Assembly (NCBI RefSeq): GCF_029873475.1
Contig: NZ_CP123499.1
Location: forward strand, 372,001 to 436,000
DNA from: Arsenophonus sp. aPb
GTDB lineage: Bacteria; Pseudomonadota; Gammaproteobacteria; Enterobacterales; Enterobacteriaceae
Length of the DNA stretch: 64,000 nt
Reading direction: 5' to 3'
The notes beneath the pieces are model-generated. The model was not told where the DNA came from, did no database searches, and worked only from the letters and a program-made list of their open reading frames with translations. Positions 17,382-26,094 of the stretch are shown piece by piece. The translations under genes and the position numbers were made by a program. Position 1 is the stretch's first letter; the number at the start of each line of letters is the position of its first letter.

Positions 17382-18126
17382 AGAATGACTTCCTTATCAA
17401 TCTAAATGACTTAGGTGTGGCACCAAAAATAACTTTTATCTCTTTTGATAGATGTGAAGCGGAACTAAAACCGTAATCCAGAGCGATATTGGTTAGGGGT
17501 TTATTTTTTAGAATTATTGATAAGATTGCTGAAGTAGCGCGCCATGAACGTAACTGTTTTTTACCACAGAGACCTAAATATTGATGACAAAGGCGCCGAA
17601 AATGGGTCTCTGAAACGCCATACTTCAGGCGAATTTCCGTTATATTATTAACATTTTGTTTCATTTGATTAAGTAGGTGACGGGTTATCCAGTAGCATTC
17701 ATGATTTCTCATCGCTTCAATTAATGGCTGCAATTGAGTTTTATAAGGGGTTAGCAGTGAATTGATGAGTAAAGTTTGAATATCCTTTCCCGCGCAAGCA
17801 TCGAGAATATACATGTGATTTTTAGTAATTACTGATTGATTAGAATAATTGGGAAGATTGTGGTTAGCTAAAGCATAATCGATGTAAGCAACCAGTTTTA
17901 TACAAGAAAAAATATCTGCTTTTTCTATTGTCCAGTGGTTATGGCTAGGTTCTATTGCTGAAACTTGTTCCAGGGATAAAAATATTTGTTTATCAGTTAA
18001 ATGATAATATTGATTCTGTTTGTCTTTTACAATCCCAAATGAATTATTAGGAATATATAAAAATAAAAAATATTTAATGTTTATATTATTAATATCTATT
18101 TTATTTTTAGGTATAAAATAATTCAT
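17371..18126 (-). CDS. AraC-type regulator of the secretion locus (InvF/MxiE-like)
   Basis: The 251-residue protein has a C-terminal AraC double helix-turn-helix (ITEIRLKYGVSETHFRRLCH and LTNIALDYGFSSASHLSKEI). InvF activates effector and chaperone genes, in Salmonella together with SicA. Position first in the leftward operon and overlap with sctC match invF-invG. The 243-bp AT-rich gap to sctD should hold divergent promoters. The N-terminal half is low in similarity to known regulators. InvF orthology rests on position and domain. Confidence 0.85.
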   Translation of the reverse strand: MNYFIPKNKIDINNINIKYFLFLYIPNNSFGIVKDKQNQYYHLTDKQIFLSLEQVSAIEPSHNHWTIEKADIFSCIKLVAYIDYALANHNLPNYSNQSVITKNHMYILDACAGKDIQTLLINSLLTPYKTQLQPLIEAMRNHECYWITRHLLNQMKQNVNNITEIRLKYGVSETHFRRLCHQYLGLCGKKQLRSWRATSAILSIILKNKPLTNIALDYGFSSASHLSKEIKVIFGATPKSFRLIRKSFYED

Positions 18127-18369
18127 ATATTCTTTCCCTGATAAATCTAATTTATAATATAAGTAAGTTTTATAATATGATGTTTAACTTGTTAGCTTTA
18201 AATTTTTTGTTAAAATGATACACTACTCTTCATAAGAAAAAAAATATAAATATATAAATAAAAAAATCAAATTTAGTCTTTGATGTATTTTTTTTATTTA
18301 TAATTTTTCAAGATAAATAATGATAAAGGTATATTAAATATTTTAATAATTTCAATATAGATAAATTAC

Positions 18370-19430
18370 ATGAATATAAATGATAACTATGTGATTCGTT
18401 TTTTTACTGGGAAACTCAGTGGTATGTTTTTTTCGTTAATACCCGGTCACTATCAAATTATTGTTGGCAATGAACAAAGTATTCGACAATGGTCAGAACA
18501 ACATAATAATAAAAACGATAACGATTTTATACAACTTTATGTCCCACAAATCAGCAAAATAAGTTGATTATAATTGATGTTATTTTGCCTAATCTAGATA
18601 ACCAACGGGATAGTTTTTGCTATAGTATAAATGAACAAAATAAGCCGGCTAAGTCATTTGAAACTAAATTCAATTACCCAACTTTCTGGCAAAAAATACC
18701 ACTATTTGCGATAAAAAAAGTTGATGAAAAATGGTGTGATGAGTGTGAGAATTTGTCGTGTTTAATTGAGAAATCCCATAAATCAAATAAAAATTACTTG
18801 CTAAAAATAGCAACCACTTTTTTATTGCTTGTCTTATTTTTATTCTGTTATTATGTATTCTCTTATGAAGTCAATATTAATAAAAAATCTTTATTTTCTA
18901 GAGGAGTAATTAATCACTCACAATCATTTAATTGTGAGCAATTTTTGAATAAAACAAATAATATAAAAAAAATTGTTGATGAAATTAATAATTTAATTCT
19001 TAATAAAGAATATTTTTATTTCCATATAGTAAATTATAATAGTGTTTCCTTTATTTATCAGAATAAAAAAACTAAAGAAATGATTAAACAATTATTGAAT
19101 AAATATCAGCCATGTCAATTTAATGTGAATGCTATTTTATTATCTGATTTAATTAATTATGTGGATAATGAAATTTTAAATAGAGTAAAAAGTTATAAAT
19201 TATGGTTATCTGAGAAAGGATTAATTATTCAATTGGGTGAAGTGCTTACGGAAGACGCAATTTATCAGTTGAAATTGCAATTAAAACCTTACCAGACTCA
19301 ACTAGGAAAAAATTTTTTCCAATTTCTATTACCTGAAGAGCAGGAAACTGAAGCAGAAAAAACGCAACTTAAAAGTACCAAGGGATATATTTTTGTTCAG
19401 CCGGAACACCGATACTTTCCCGCTGGTTAG
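18370..19430 (+). pseudogene. sctD: Type III secretion inner-membrane ring protein SctD (PrgH/MxiG), split by a frameshift
   Basis: The first frame (18370-18567, 65 aa) holds the N-terminal forkhead-like start NYVIRFFTGKLSGMFFSLIP. It ends in a TGA at 18565. The second frame (opening at TTG 18564 and ending at 19430, 288 aa) has the transmembrane helix (KIATTFLLLVLFLFCYYVF), the periplasmic ring domain and the PrgH-type C-terminus GYIFVQPEHRYFPAG. Together they would make about 353 aa against 392 in PrgH. The shift is to the -1 frame near a short A run (18556-18559). This may be a real frameshift, a decoding event, or a sequence error. It is first in the rightward operon, followed by the needle gene. 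Confidence 0.82.
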
Positions 19431-19461
19431 ATATTAACATTATTGGAAAGGAGCGCCTTTT

Positions 19462-19701
19462 ATGGCAATCGAAAAAAGTACGATTGGAAATATACTTGAA
19501 AAGACTAAAACGAAATCTAATGAGTATCAAGCAGATATTAATAATGCTGTTGCAAAATTGAAGCAAGATCCATCTAATTCAGCAGATTTGGCTGCATTTC
19601 AGGCAGCGATGGCAGGATACAGTGTTTTACTGAACTACATGTCAACGACCATTAAGACACACAAAGAGAATGCACAGACTATATTGGGTAATATGCGTTA
19701 A
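19462..19701 (+). CDS. sctF: Type III secretion needle subunit SctF (PrgI/MxiH)
   Basis: The 79-residue protein matches needle subunits (PrgI 80 aa). It has a two-helix hairpin with the PSNSADLAAFQAAMAGYSVL segment and ends ENAQTILGNMR, but lacks the final Ile/Arg pattern variations seen in some relatives. A strong GGAAAGGAG ribosome site precedes the ATG, fitting high production. The gene is second in the rightward operon. It is intact. Confidence 0.93.
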   Translation: MAIEKSTIGNILEKTKTKSNEYQADINNAVAKLKQDPSNSADLAAFQAAMAGYSVLLNYMSTTIKTHKENAQTILGNMR

Positions 19702-19707
19702 GGATAG

Positions 19708-19977
19708 ATGATGAATATTAATAGCATAAGTAATATTTCTGCCATGACTGAATCTGTTGAAGGGGAATCGATGACGTTACAACAAGTCATTAGTCAGGCA
19801 TATCAACAACATTATCAAGTTGAACAGCAAGTTATTGATACATTGCAAACAGACGATCTCTTTTCACTGCTTGCTATACAGCAAACTACACATGATTATC
19901 AGCTGGAAATGTCATTGTTGAGTACCTTAGCACGTAAGGCATTAACAACCGTTGAAACAGTTATAAAGGCGCAATAA
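19708..19977 (+). CDS. sctI: Type III secretion inner rod subunit SctI (PrgJ/MxiI)
   Basis: The 89-residue protein lies directly after the needle gene and before sctJ, as prgI-prgJ-prgK. The C-terminal helix (LEMSLLSTLARKALTTVETV) is typical of inner rod proteins, which connect the needle to the export gate. AAGGATAGATG gives the ribosome site. Start may be the ATG at 19708 or the next codon. It is intact. Confidence 0.9.
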   Translation: MMNINSISNISAMTESVEGESMTLQQVISQAYQQHYQVEQQVIDTLQTDDLFSLLAIQQTTHDYQLEMSLLSTLARKALTTVETVIKAQ

Positions 19978-19979
19978 CC

Positions 19980-20717
19980 GTGACAACACTCTTTCGCCAT
20001 ATGCACGCTTTTATCACGCTATCTCTTCTCATTTTGCTTTTATCTGGTTGTCATGATGAAGCATTACTTAATTCGCTGAATCAACGACAGGCAAATGAAG
20101 TACTGGCAGTTTTGCAAAAACATCACATAACGGTCAGCAAAAGTGCACAAGGAAAAGGGCTCTATAAAATTAATGTGGCGAAAGAGGATTTGCCTGCTGC
20201 GGTACAGCTATTACAAGAATATCAATTACCTTCGCCAGAACGGCTTGAGATTTCCCAATTATTCCCAGCTGATGCCTTAGTTAACTCACCACAAATTGAG
20301 AAAGCCAGGTTAATTTCAGGTATTGAACAGCGGCTTGAACAATCTTTGATGGCACTGGACAAAATAGCTGATGCGTGTGTCCATCTTAGTTACCCTATTG
20401 CAACTAATAGCCGTAGTCAGGCACCGATGAAAGCCTCAGTGATCGTATTTTATCATGATGAAAACCAAGATATTGATGAATTAAAATTGGGTATAAAAGC
20501 ATTTATTAAAAATGCGATCAGTGAATTGGAGCCGCAATATATTACGGTGTTCTTAATTCATAAAATATCACCAACAATTCCTTCTTATGCTGAAAAAAAC
20601 GTATCTGGCGGAGCATATTACTTATATATTCTATTACTCTTTATCATAATAATAGTGGGTGGCCTGATCTATTGGGGCATTAAACGTCGATCAGCAACCT
20701 CAGCTCAACAACAATGA
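19980..20717 (+). CDS. sctJ: Type III secretion inner-ring lipoprotein SctJ (PrgK/MxiJ)
   Basis: GTG at 19980 begins a 245-residue protein with a lipoprotein signal (LSLLILLLSGC, Cys24). The YscJ/FliF-like ring domains follow (NQRQANEVLAVLQKHHITVS, AREDLPAAVQLLQEY-like region), and there is a C-terminal transmembrane helix (YLYILLLFIIIIVGGLIYW) followed by basic residues. It forms the inner-membrane ring with SctD. Two bases separate it from sctI and it overlaps sctK by 4 bp. Confidence 0.94.
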   Translation: MTTLFRHMHAFITLSLLILLLSGCHDEALLNSLNQRQANEVLAVLQKHHITVSKSAQGKGLYKINVAKEDLPAAVQLLQEYQLPSPERLEISQLFPADALVNSPQIEKARLISGIEQRLEQSLMALDKIADACVHLSYPIATNSRSQAPMKASVIVFYHDENQDIDELKLGIKAFIKNAISELEPQYITVFLIHKISPTIPSYAEKNVSGGAYYLYILLLFIIIIVGGLIYWGIKRRSATSAQQQ

Positions 20718-21292
20718 AACAACAAACTTTTAATTTGATAAAAACAATAATGTATCAACCAGCCAGTTATATTCATCACTCATTTGGTTACCCTCCCTAT
20801 GATAAGTTAACGATGGCGGAAAAACGGATCTATGATCAACAGGTAATAGTGCGCTTTCAATTGCCAACTGCGCTCGATTTTGAACTTAATGATAACTTAC
20901 CCGTACAGTTATATATTAATTATTGGTCGAGGCTACCCATAGCCGCTTTGTATTTAGGTGGTTTATATCAATCGCCGCAGTTGATGATCGCCAATCAACT
21001 CAAACAATTGCCAGAGCCATTCAGACAATTTTTATCCTGGGCCCGATTGCTGTTACCGCCGCAAAAACAACAAATTGTCCCGCTAATCGCCTCATCCTAT
21101 TCACCAGATGAACTAACCAAATGTGGTATGTCGGCAATGATACCATTAATTGAAAAATGTTCTTTGACATTAGCTGCCCGCTTTAGTCTACTGTTTAATA
21201 AAAATTACCCACAGCGGCAAGCCAGTACTGTTTTACCAGTTAATTACTCATTATTAAAAGCAACGCTTAATTATGTTACCTACACGACCTGA
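20714..21292 (+). CDS. sctK: Type III secretion sorting platform protein SctK (OrgA/MxiK)
   Basis: The 192-residue protein begins with the OrgA-like MKQQTFNLIKTIMYQPASYI and has SFGYPPYDKLTMAEKRIYDQ. SctK is part of the cytoplasmic sorting platform, linking SctD to SctQ and SctL. It starts inside the end of sctJ (ATGA overlap) and runs 20 bp into sctL, as orgA-orgB do. The gene looks intact. Confidence 0.88.
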   Translation: MKQQTFNLIKTIMYQPASYIHHSFGYPPYDKLTMAEKRIYDQQVIVRFQLPTALDFELNDNLPVQLYINYWSRLPIAALYLGGLYQSPQLMIANQLKQLPEPFRQFLSWARLLLPPQKQQIVPLIASSYSPDELTKCGMSAMIPLIEKCSLTLAARFSLLFNKNYPQRQASTVLPVNYSLLKATLNYVTYTT

Positions 21293-21974
21293 AAAATTAT
21301 TGACTCAAGCGATTGATAATGTCTTGATCCGCGCTAAGTTCAAACAGAGCCATGATTATCATGAGCGACTGATCAGCCAGGCTAAAAAACAGGCGAAGAA
21401 AATAATTATTGCCGCGCAGACAGAAAAAGAAAAAATATTTAACCAGGCCAAAATTCACGGTTATTGCCAAGGTATCAACCAGACATCTACTGCGTTAGCC
21501 ATATTTATTCAGGCATATCAAACCCTAAATCACACCCTTTACAACGATATAATTAAACAGATAGAGCAAACATTAATTCAATTTCTATTAACCGAACCGG
21601 TGATTGAACAACTGCTACTTAATCTAATGGCTAAAATTGACCTACAACAGCAAAGCAAAATTTATCTACCAGAAAAACTGGCAACCGCATTCTCTGAACG
21701 CTGGTCAGACAAATTTAGCAATATAAAACTCACTAGCCACAAAGAAAACGGCATAATGCTAGAAATGGGTAATGAAATTCTCTACTTCTCGCCGGAAAAA
21801 AGTGTTACCGAAATGATGAAAAACATCATCGCCGATAAACAGATCGCCGCCAGCAACCAGCAGCAAATAGAGTGCATCACTGAATTGAAAGAAAACTTAG
21901 CCAAAACGCTACAACAACAGTTTGAGCACTATCTGACAGCCAGCGAGCAAAGCTTGCCCAAAACAGATAGATGA
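21273..21974 (+). CDS. sctL: Type III secretion stator SctL (OrgB/MxiN)
   Basis: The 233-residue protein has the FliH-like plan: an N-terminal helix rich in Lys, Gln and Ala (LISQAKKQAKKIIIAAQTEK) that forms a coiled coil and a C-terminal domain that binds the ATPase. OrgB is 226 residues. Its partner SctN is broken in this genome region. It is the last gene of the rightward operon; no orgC equivalent follows. The stop lies about 40 bp before the tRNA-Leu promoter. Confidence 0.88.
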   Translation: MLPTRPEKLLTQAIDNVLIRAKFKQSHDYHERLISQAKKQAKKIIIAAQTEKEKIFNQAKIHGYCQGINQTSTALAIFIQAYQTLNHTLYNDIIKQIEQTLIQFLLTEPVIEQLLLNLMAKIDLQQQSKIYLPEKLATAFSERWSDKFSNIKLTSHKENGIMLEMGNEILYFSPEKSVTEMMKNIIADKQIAASNQQQIECITELKENLAKTLQQQFEHYLTASEQSLPKTDR

Positions 21975-22015
21975 TTGCTTTTTAAGCACTTAACCCAACC
22001 GGCCAACAATAACAG

Positions 22016-22043
22016 TTGCGCCTGACGAGATGACAAGTATAAT
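22016..22043 (+). promoter_or_regulatory. Promoter of tRNA-Leu
   Basis: TTGCGC (22016-22021) and TATAAT (22038-22043) are 16 bp apart. A GC-rich stretch GCGCCG follows the -10, as in promoters of stable RNA genes. The tRNA starts about 30 bp downstream. Confidence 0.7.
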
Positions 22044-22072
22044 AGCGCCGTTTTCCACAATTCTCCCTCAAT

Positions 22073-22157
22073 GCCGAAGTGGCGAAATTGGTAGACGCAG
22101 TTGATTCAAAATCAACCGCCTTCGGGTGTGCCGGTTCGAGTCCGGCCTTCGGCACCA
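22073..22157 (+). tRNA. leuX: tRNA-Leu, anticodon CAA (leuX)
   Basis: The 85-nt sequence folds as a type II tRNA with a long variable arm. The acceptor stem GCCGAAG pairs with CTTCGGC and the CCA end is encoded. The anticodon loop TTCAAAA lies between GTTGA and TCAAC, giving CAA, which reads UUG. It is nearly the E. coli leuX sequence. leuX is the attachment site of P4 and many islands; a P4-type integrase gene follows. Confidence 0.97.
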
Positions 22158-22161
22158 TAAG
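22135..22161 (+). repeat. attL core of satellite 2 (tRNA 3' end)
   Basis: The last 23 bases of the tRNA and four flanking bases reappear at 30783-30808 with one base missing. The two copies bound a segment of about 8.7 kb with an integrase gene next to this copy. Confidence 0.85.
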
Positions 22162-22270
22162 CATGTTTTTTACCATCTATTACTGTCTACAAATACCCAT
22201 AAAACCATTATAAATAAACAATTCTTAGTATTTTTACGTCTACATTAATCTATTGCAATCCATCTGCAAA

Positions 22271-22320
22271 TGGGGGCATAATTGGGGGCACCATGAATGC
22301 GATTTCAAATGTGCCCCTAA
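22271..22320. promoter_or_regulatory. Integrase arm-type sites beside attL
   Basis: TGGGGGCATAAT (22271-22282), TTGGGGGCACC (22282-22292) and the inverted TGCCCCTAA (22312-22320) share a GGGGGCA core. The same core recurs twice beside the other att copy (30711-30733), so these are probable integrase or Vis binding sites. Confidence 0.6.
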
Positions 22321-22321
22321 A

Positions 22322-23584
22322 ATGAAGCTTAAATCAAGACAAATAGAGACCGCAAAACCTAAAGAGAAAACGTATAAATTAGCCGATGGTGGAGGATTAT
22401 ATTTAGAGATTACTCCCCGTGGCTCAAAATACTGGCGTATGAAGTATCGTCGTCCTATAGATAAGAAAGAGGACAGGTTAGCTTTTGGCGTATATCCGAC
22501 AATATCTTTAGCTGATGCTAGAACTAAGCGGGATGAAGCCAAGAAATTACTCTCAAAAGGAGTTGACCCTAAATTAGAACAAAAAGGGGCACAATATGAA
22601 TCAATGGGTGCATTCACTTTTGAACATATAGCTCGTGAATGGCATAGAAACAATAAAAGATGGGGTGAGATACATAAAAATAGAATCATGCGTAGCCTTG
22701 AGCAATATATTTTTCCGCATATTGGTAATCATGATGTTCGTTTCTTAAAAACAAGTGATTTATTAACCCCGATTAAAGCAGTTGATTTTGATGGAAAACA
22801 TGATGTTGCACAGCGATTACAACAGCGAGTGACGGCTATTATGCGCTATGCTGTCCAAAATGATATTATTGAACAAAGCCCTGCTAATGATATGTCAGGC
22901 GCTCTTGCTACAGTCAAGTCGCATCATCATCCAGCACTACCTAATAACCGTTTAAGTGAATTCCTAGATAGACTATTTTCTTATCATGGTCGTTTGATTA
23001 CCCGTCTAGCAGTTGAGCTTACCTTGTTAACATTTGTCCGTTCCAGTGAGATACGGTTTGCACGTTGGGAAGAAATAGATCTAAACAAAGGTATATGGAA
23101 TATTCCGGCAGTAAGAAAACCGATTGAAGGTGTTAAATATTCTCAACGTGGAATGAAAATGAAAACAGATCATCTTGTACCATTAAGTCATCAGGCCATA
23201 TTAATAATTAAGAAATTACATGATTTTAGTGGCAATGGTGAGGTGATGTTTCCCAGCGAACGTGACCCTAAAAAAGTCATGAGTGAAAACACCGTAAATA
23301 ATGCTCTTCGGGCAATGGGCTATGACACAAGAACAGAAGTGTGCGGTCATGGATTTAGAACTATGGCTCGAGGGGCTATGGGTGAATCTGGCTTATGGAG
23401 TGATGATGCAATTGAACGACAATTAAGCCATATTGAAAGAAACAATGTTAGAGCTGCTTATATACACACATCTAAGCATTTGGAAGAACGCAGGAAAATG
23501 ATGCAATGGTGGGCTGATTACTTGGATGCAAACAGGGATATGTATATAACCCCTTATGACTTTGCTAAAAAACACCCAAAATAA
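22322..23584 (+). CDS. int: P4-type tyrosine integrase
   Basis: The ATG at 22322 (MKLKSRQIETAKPKEKTYKL) gives 420 residues, the usual length for the family; the longer reading would begin in the arm sites. The N-terminal DUF4102 domain (LADGGGLYLEITPRGSKYWR, LAFGVYPTISLADAR) is followed by the catalytic domain with FVRSSEIRFARWEEI (first Arg), GHGFRTMARGAM (His-x-x-Arg), QLSHIERNNVRAAYI (His and Tyr). The gene adjoins leuX and reads away from it. It looks intact. Confidence 0.95.
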   Translation: MKLKSRQIETAKPKEKTYKLADGGGLYLEITPRGSKYWRMKYRRPIDKKEDRLAFGVYPTISLADARTKRDEAKKLLSKGVDPKLEQKGAQYESMGAFTFEHIAREWHRNNKRWGEIHKNRIMRSLEQYIFPHIGNHDVRFLKTSDLLTPIKAVDFDGKHDVAQRLQQRVTAIMRYAVQNDIIEQSPANDMSGALATVKSHHHPALPNNRLSEFLDRLFSYHGRLITRLAVELTLLTFVRSSEIRFARWEEIDLNKGIWNIPAVRKPIEGVKYSQRGMKMKTDHLVPLSHQAILIIKKLHDFSGNGEVMFPSERDPKKVMSENTVNNALRAMGYDTRTEVCGHGFRTMARGAMGESGLWSDDAIERQLSHIERNNVRAAYIHTSKHLEERRKMMQWWADYLDANRDMYITPYDFAKKHPK

Positions 23585-24010
23585 TTTATCAGCTAACAAC
23601 CAGAGCCCGCCAAGAAAAGGCTAGTTTTTTATACCTAAAATACTGTATTCAACATTTTTAAAACAGTAATAAAAAATATATAAGCAAAGCTTAGTAAGAT
23701 AAATCTTAATATTAGCTATGACTTTACCGGAGTAGACCACGATAGACTATGTGGATAATTGATGCTCACATTTTGTTTTTTACAATCGTGAATTTTTATT
23801 TTATAGTGTATAATATAGCTATCTGTACAGCAGTAGATGTGTGCGGACTTTGTTATTTAATTCAATGCACTGTAAAAGTGTGCTATAGCTCTTTATAATC
23901 TGGTATTCCGCCCTTGTGGAATAATATTAGTATCTAGTTCTTTAATAATTTCTGCTCCTTGAAAACGGGAGCAATAATATGTCCTTACATTAGGGCATTT
24001 ATTTATGTTT
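23585..24010. other. Non-coding region after the integrase gene
   Basis: About 430 bp. A weak hairpin AGCCC..GGCT followed by a T run lies at 23605-23635 and may end the integrase transcript. A stem GCTCC-TTGAAAAC-GGGAGC lies near 23954-23972. No gene is seen. Confidence 0.5.
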
Positions 24011-24146
24011 TGCGGCACGGTATGTGCTTTCCTGTTGAGGAGCGATGCAGTCAGATCATCAGTTGAAGCAGGAACACTTGAAATGATTCAGACTATGGTC
24101 TGAACGTAGTAGGAATCCTCGTTCTTTAGGACGGGGAGAATGTCAA
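24011..24146 (+). mobile_element. IS200/IS605-family right-end remnant with tail of tnpB
   Basis: Thirty codons (24011-24100) ending in TGA resemble the divergent C-terminal tail of TnpB. Some 15 bases on, CCTCGTTCTTTAGGACGGGG forms the characteristic subterminal hairpin, followed by AGAATGTCAA, the typical right end of this family. The rest of tnpB and the left end are missing, so this is a relic inside satellite 2. It would include the 3' part of an omega-RNA scaffold. Confidence 0.65.
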
Positions 24147-24271
24147 AACAACTATATTCATATCTTAATGAAAATTAATATTTTCATCTAGTTAGTCATT
24201 TATATCGTAAAATGTGTTTATTAATGGTAAACACCACAAAATATCTCTAATTAAATAAAATTTATGTAATT

Positions 24272-24302
24272 AACCCTATGCATTTATGCATTAGGGTTTT
24301 TT
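24272..24302 (+). terminator. Rho-independent terminator upstream of alpA
   Basis: AACCCTATGCA pairs with TGCATTAGGGTT (one-base bulge), followed by TTTTTT. It separates the region after the integrase gene from the AlpA gene. Confidence 0.7.
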
Positions 24303-24337
24303 GCGTATCGATTTCATATCACATGAAGGATAATCCT

Positions 24338-24541
24338 ATGAATAAGCTTATTCGACTTTCTGAGGTTTTACATCGAACTGGCTATAGTAAGGCTTGGATT
24401 TATAAGTTAATTAAAGAAAATGAATTCCCACAACAAGTAAAAATTGGGGCTCGTTCTATTGCTTTCATTGAGTCAGAAGTAGATGAGTGGATTGCTAATA
24501 AAATTGCCGCTTCTCGTACTGGTGAGTTAACTAATAATTAA
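24338..24541 (+). CDS. AlpA/Vis-type regulator and excisionase
   Basis: The ATG at 24338 follows AAGGATAATCCT; an earlier start at 24278 overlaps a terminator hairpin. The 67-residue product is a compact MerR-like winged helix: MNKLIRLSEVLHRTGYSKAW, IYKLIKENEFPQQVKIGARS, and the C-terminal FIESEVDEWIANKI. AlpA of P4-like elements and Vis of P4 bind att arms, direct excision and regulate int. PICIs of Gram-negative hosts use AlpA as their inducer. No other excisionase is present. Confidence 0.9.
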   Translation: MNKLIRLSEVLHRTGYSKAWIYKLIKENEFPQQVKIGARSIAFIESEVDEWIANKIAASRTGELTNN

Positions 24542-24605
24542 CGCTGTTTCCTCATGTAATTAAAGAAATTACACAAATCAATTAAGGTATATTTTTCTGT
24601 TAATA

Positions 24606-25137
24606 GAACATCAGTCAACGCCTGACAAACTCATGGCGTGGCGATTAATGCGTTATAGTATGATTGCCATGCAAAAACACCTAGAGGCCGGACATAGGGA
24701 ATTTCCTATCGTTTTTCCTGTCCTATTCTATTATGGGAGAGAAAAGCCCACATTCATACAGTACGGATTGGTTTGATTGTTTTCGTGGGTGAGATATCGC
24801 AGAAAAGATATATACAAAACTATTTAAGCTAGTTGATGTGACAACGCTTGATGACGGTGAAATTATGCAGCACAAGCGGATCGCGCTATTAGGTTTGCTA
24901 CAAAAACATATCTGATGGCGAGACATGACTGAATTCGTGAATGAAATTGTAAAACTGTTATTGTATAATTATTATACCGATAATCAAGTTATTACCATGT
25001 TTAACTATCTCATTCAAGAAGGAAACGCTCAAAAACCAATGGAATTTATTACTGAGATAGCTAAACAGTCAGAAAAATATGAAGGAGCACTTATGACCAT
25101 TGCTCAACAAATTGAAGAAATTGGAATACAAAAATAA
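24606..25137 (+). pseudogene. Decayed rpn-like nuclease gene
   Basis: Translation gives IEHQSTPDKLMAWRLMRYSM, then HLEAGHREFPIVFPVLFYYG, in close agreement with the intact gene at 26095-27015. Reading is then lost through shifts near 24750-24800 and internal stops, and resumes as NEIVKLLLYNYYTDNQ to the last codon at 25134. The first third is missing. It is a truncated copy of the neighbour, possibly a duplication relic. Sequence identity is high enough to allow recombination between the two copies. Confidence 0.85.
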
Positions 25138-25348
25138 CATTTTCTTAATGTATATATAATTAAGAAGGGCACAAGAAACACAAGCCCTAAGAAAACTTAT
25201 TAACAACAAAATAAACCCGCTTAAAAAATTCATATACCAAATCATCTTGATAAACATTCTTTTCATCAAAAAACTACTTAAATAGCTTAAATATTAAGCG
25301 TTTTTGATATTGATTATTAATTCATAAAACATAAATCAAGGAGGAATT

Positions 25349-25543
25349 ATGTTAAACATTAAGAATTTTTTTAAATCTATAAAATTTAGTTGTAACCCTA
25401 ATTTTAACTCTAATAATACGATCATTAACGACAATTCAACTAATTACATAACAAACAATTATTATACTGGAAAAGAAACAGAGATAAAAACGAAACCCGA
25501 AAACTGCGTAGTGCGTACAAAACAAAATACACCTACGCAATAA
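25349..25543 (+). CDS. Small Asn-rich protein, unknown function (64 aa)
   Basis: AAGGAGGAATT precedes the ATG at 25349, a near-perfect ribosome site. The product (MLNIKNFFKSIKFSCNPNF and following) is rich in Asn, Thr and Lys, with the repeat-like NNTIINDNSTNYITNNYYTG. It has no recognisable domain and no membrane helix. It lies between the rpn remnant and the Ner-like gene on the opposite strand. Because of the ribosome site it is probably expressed, but it could be a relic. Confidence 0.5.
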   Translation: MLNIKNFFKSIKFSCNPNFNSNNTIINDNSTNYITNNYYTGKETEIKTKPENCVVRTKQNTPTQ

Positions 25544-25548
25544 AAAGA

Positions 25549-25800
25549 TTAAAGTTTACGTTGTCGATCAATTGGTTTGCCTTTGCTATCAAAATAGCGA
25601 CTTGGCCAGATTTCAGAAGGATGAATACCTAAACGATTGGCAATGATAAACTCAGCTTCTGCCCAGGGTGTCAAAAAAACATTTTCTAATTCAAGAAGTT
25701 TACAGATAGTTTTATTGGCAAGCGCATCTAACGTGGTTCCACTTTTAAGTAATGCAGAAATAATCTCTTTTCTCGTCCAGTCTTTCTTAACTTCAACCAT
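25549..25800 (-). CDS. Ner/Nlp-type DNA-binding regulator
   Basis: ATG at 25800 (MVEVKKDWTRKEIISALLKS) gives 83 residues; a GTG three codons earlier is possible. The protein has the Ner/SfsB domain: DW.R.EII.ALLKSGTTLDALAN, then FLTPWAEAEFIIANRLGIHP followed by SEIWPSRYF. In Mu, Ner represses early transcription; here it may repress the leftward region or replace a C-type repressor. It is divergent from the region of three hairpins at 25930-26003. Confidence 0.85.
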   Translation of the reverse strand: MVEVKKDWTRKEIISALLKSGTTLDALANKTICKLLELENVFLTPWAEAEFIIANRLGIHPSEIWPSRYFDSKGKPIDRQRKL

Positions 25801-25929
25801 GCCTGTCACTCTTCTCTCTATGTGGTGGCGATCCAGACAGGGTTAGCAGACTGGGACTTATTCCAGCGAGCCTTCCGGCTCCCCTGCCTGAACCGCCATA
25901 TCAATGATAGAAGGCGATAGCAAGTTGAA

Positions 25930-26003
25930 CACTGGTAAACATGCTTACCAGTGTATAAGTCCTCAAGGCTGCTAAACCTTGATCACTGGAGTTCTTCCAG
26001 TGA
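25930..26003 (+). ncRNA. Cluster of three perfect hairpins before rpn, structured leader candidate
   Basis: CACTGGTAA pairs with TTACCAGTG (25930-25953), TCAAGG with CCTTGA (25963-25982) and TCACTGGA with TCCAGTGA (25983-26003). The three stems follow one another within 75 bp upstream of the rpn gene. No T run follows, so it is not a simple terminator. A structured leader or small RNA is suggested; nothing more can be shown. Confidence 0.35.
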
Positions 26004-26094
26004 CTTTATTACATTAATAGATTTATGGATATTACTCAACAATCAATTATAAATCTGTTACGCTGATAAGTAACGCTAAGACGGAAAACACCTA

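Noticed and set aside
22240..22689. A 149-codon minus-strand frame over the integrase start
   Set aside because: It covers attachment and integrase sequence in the opposite direction and has no gene-like features.
24900..25137. The 70-codon frame at the end of the rpn remnant as a separate intact gene
   Set aside because: It matches the C-terminal part of the neighbour Rpn protein and has no clear ribosome site; treated as part of the pseudogene.
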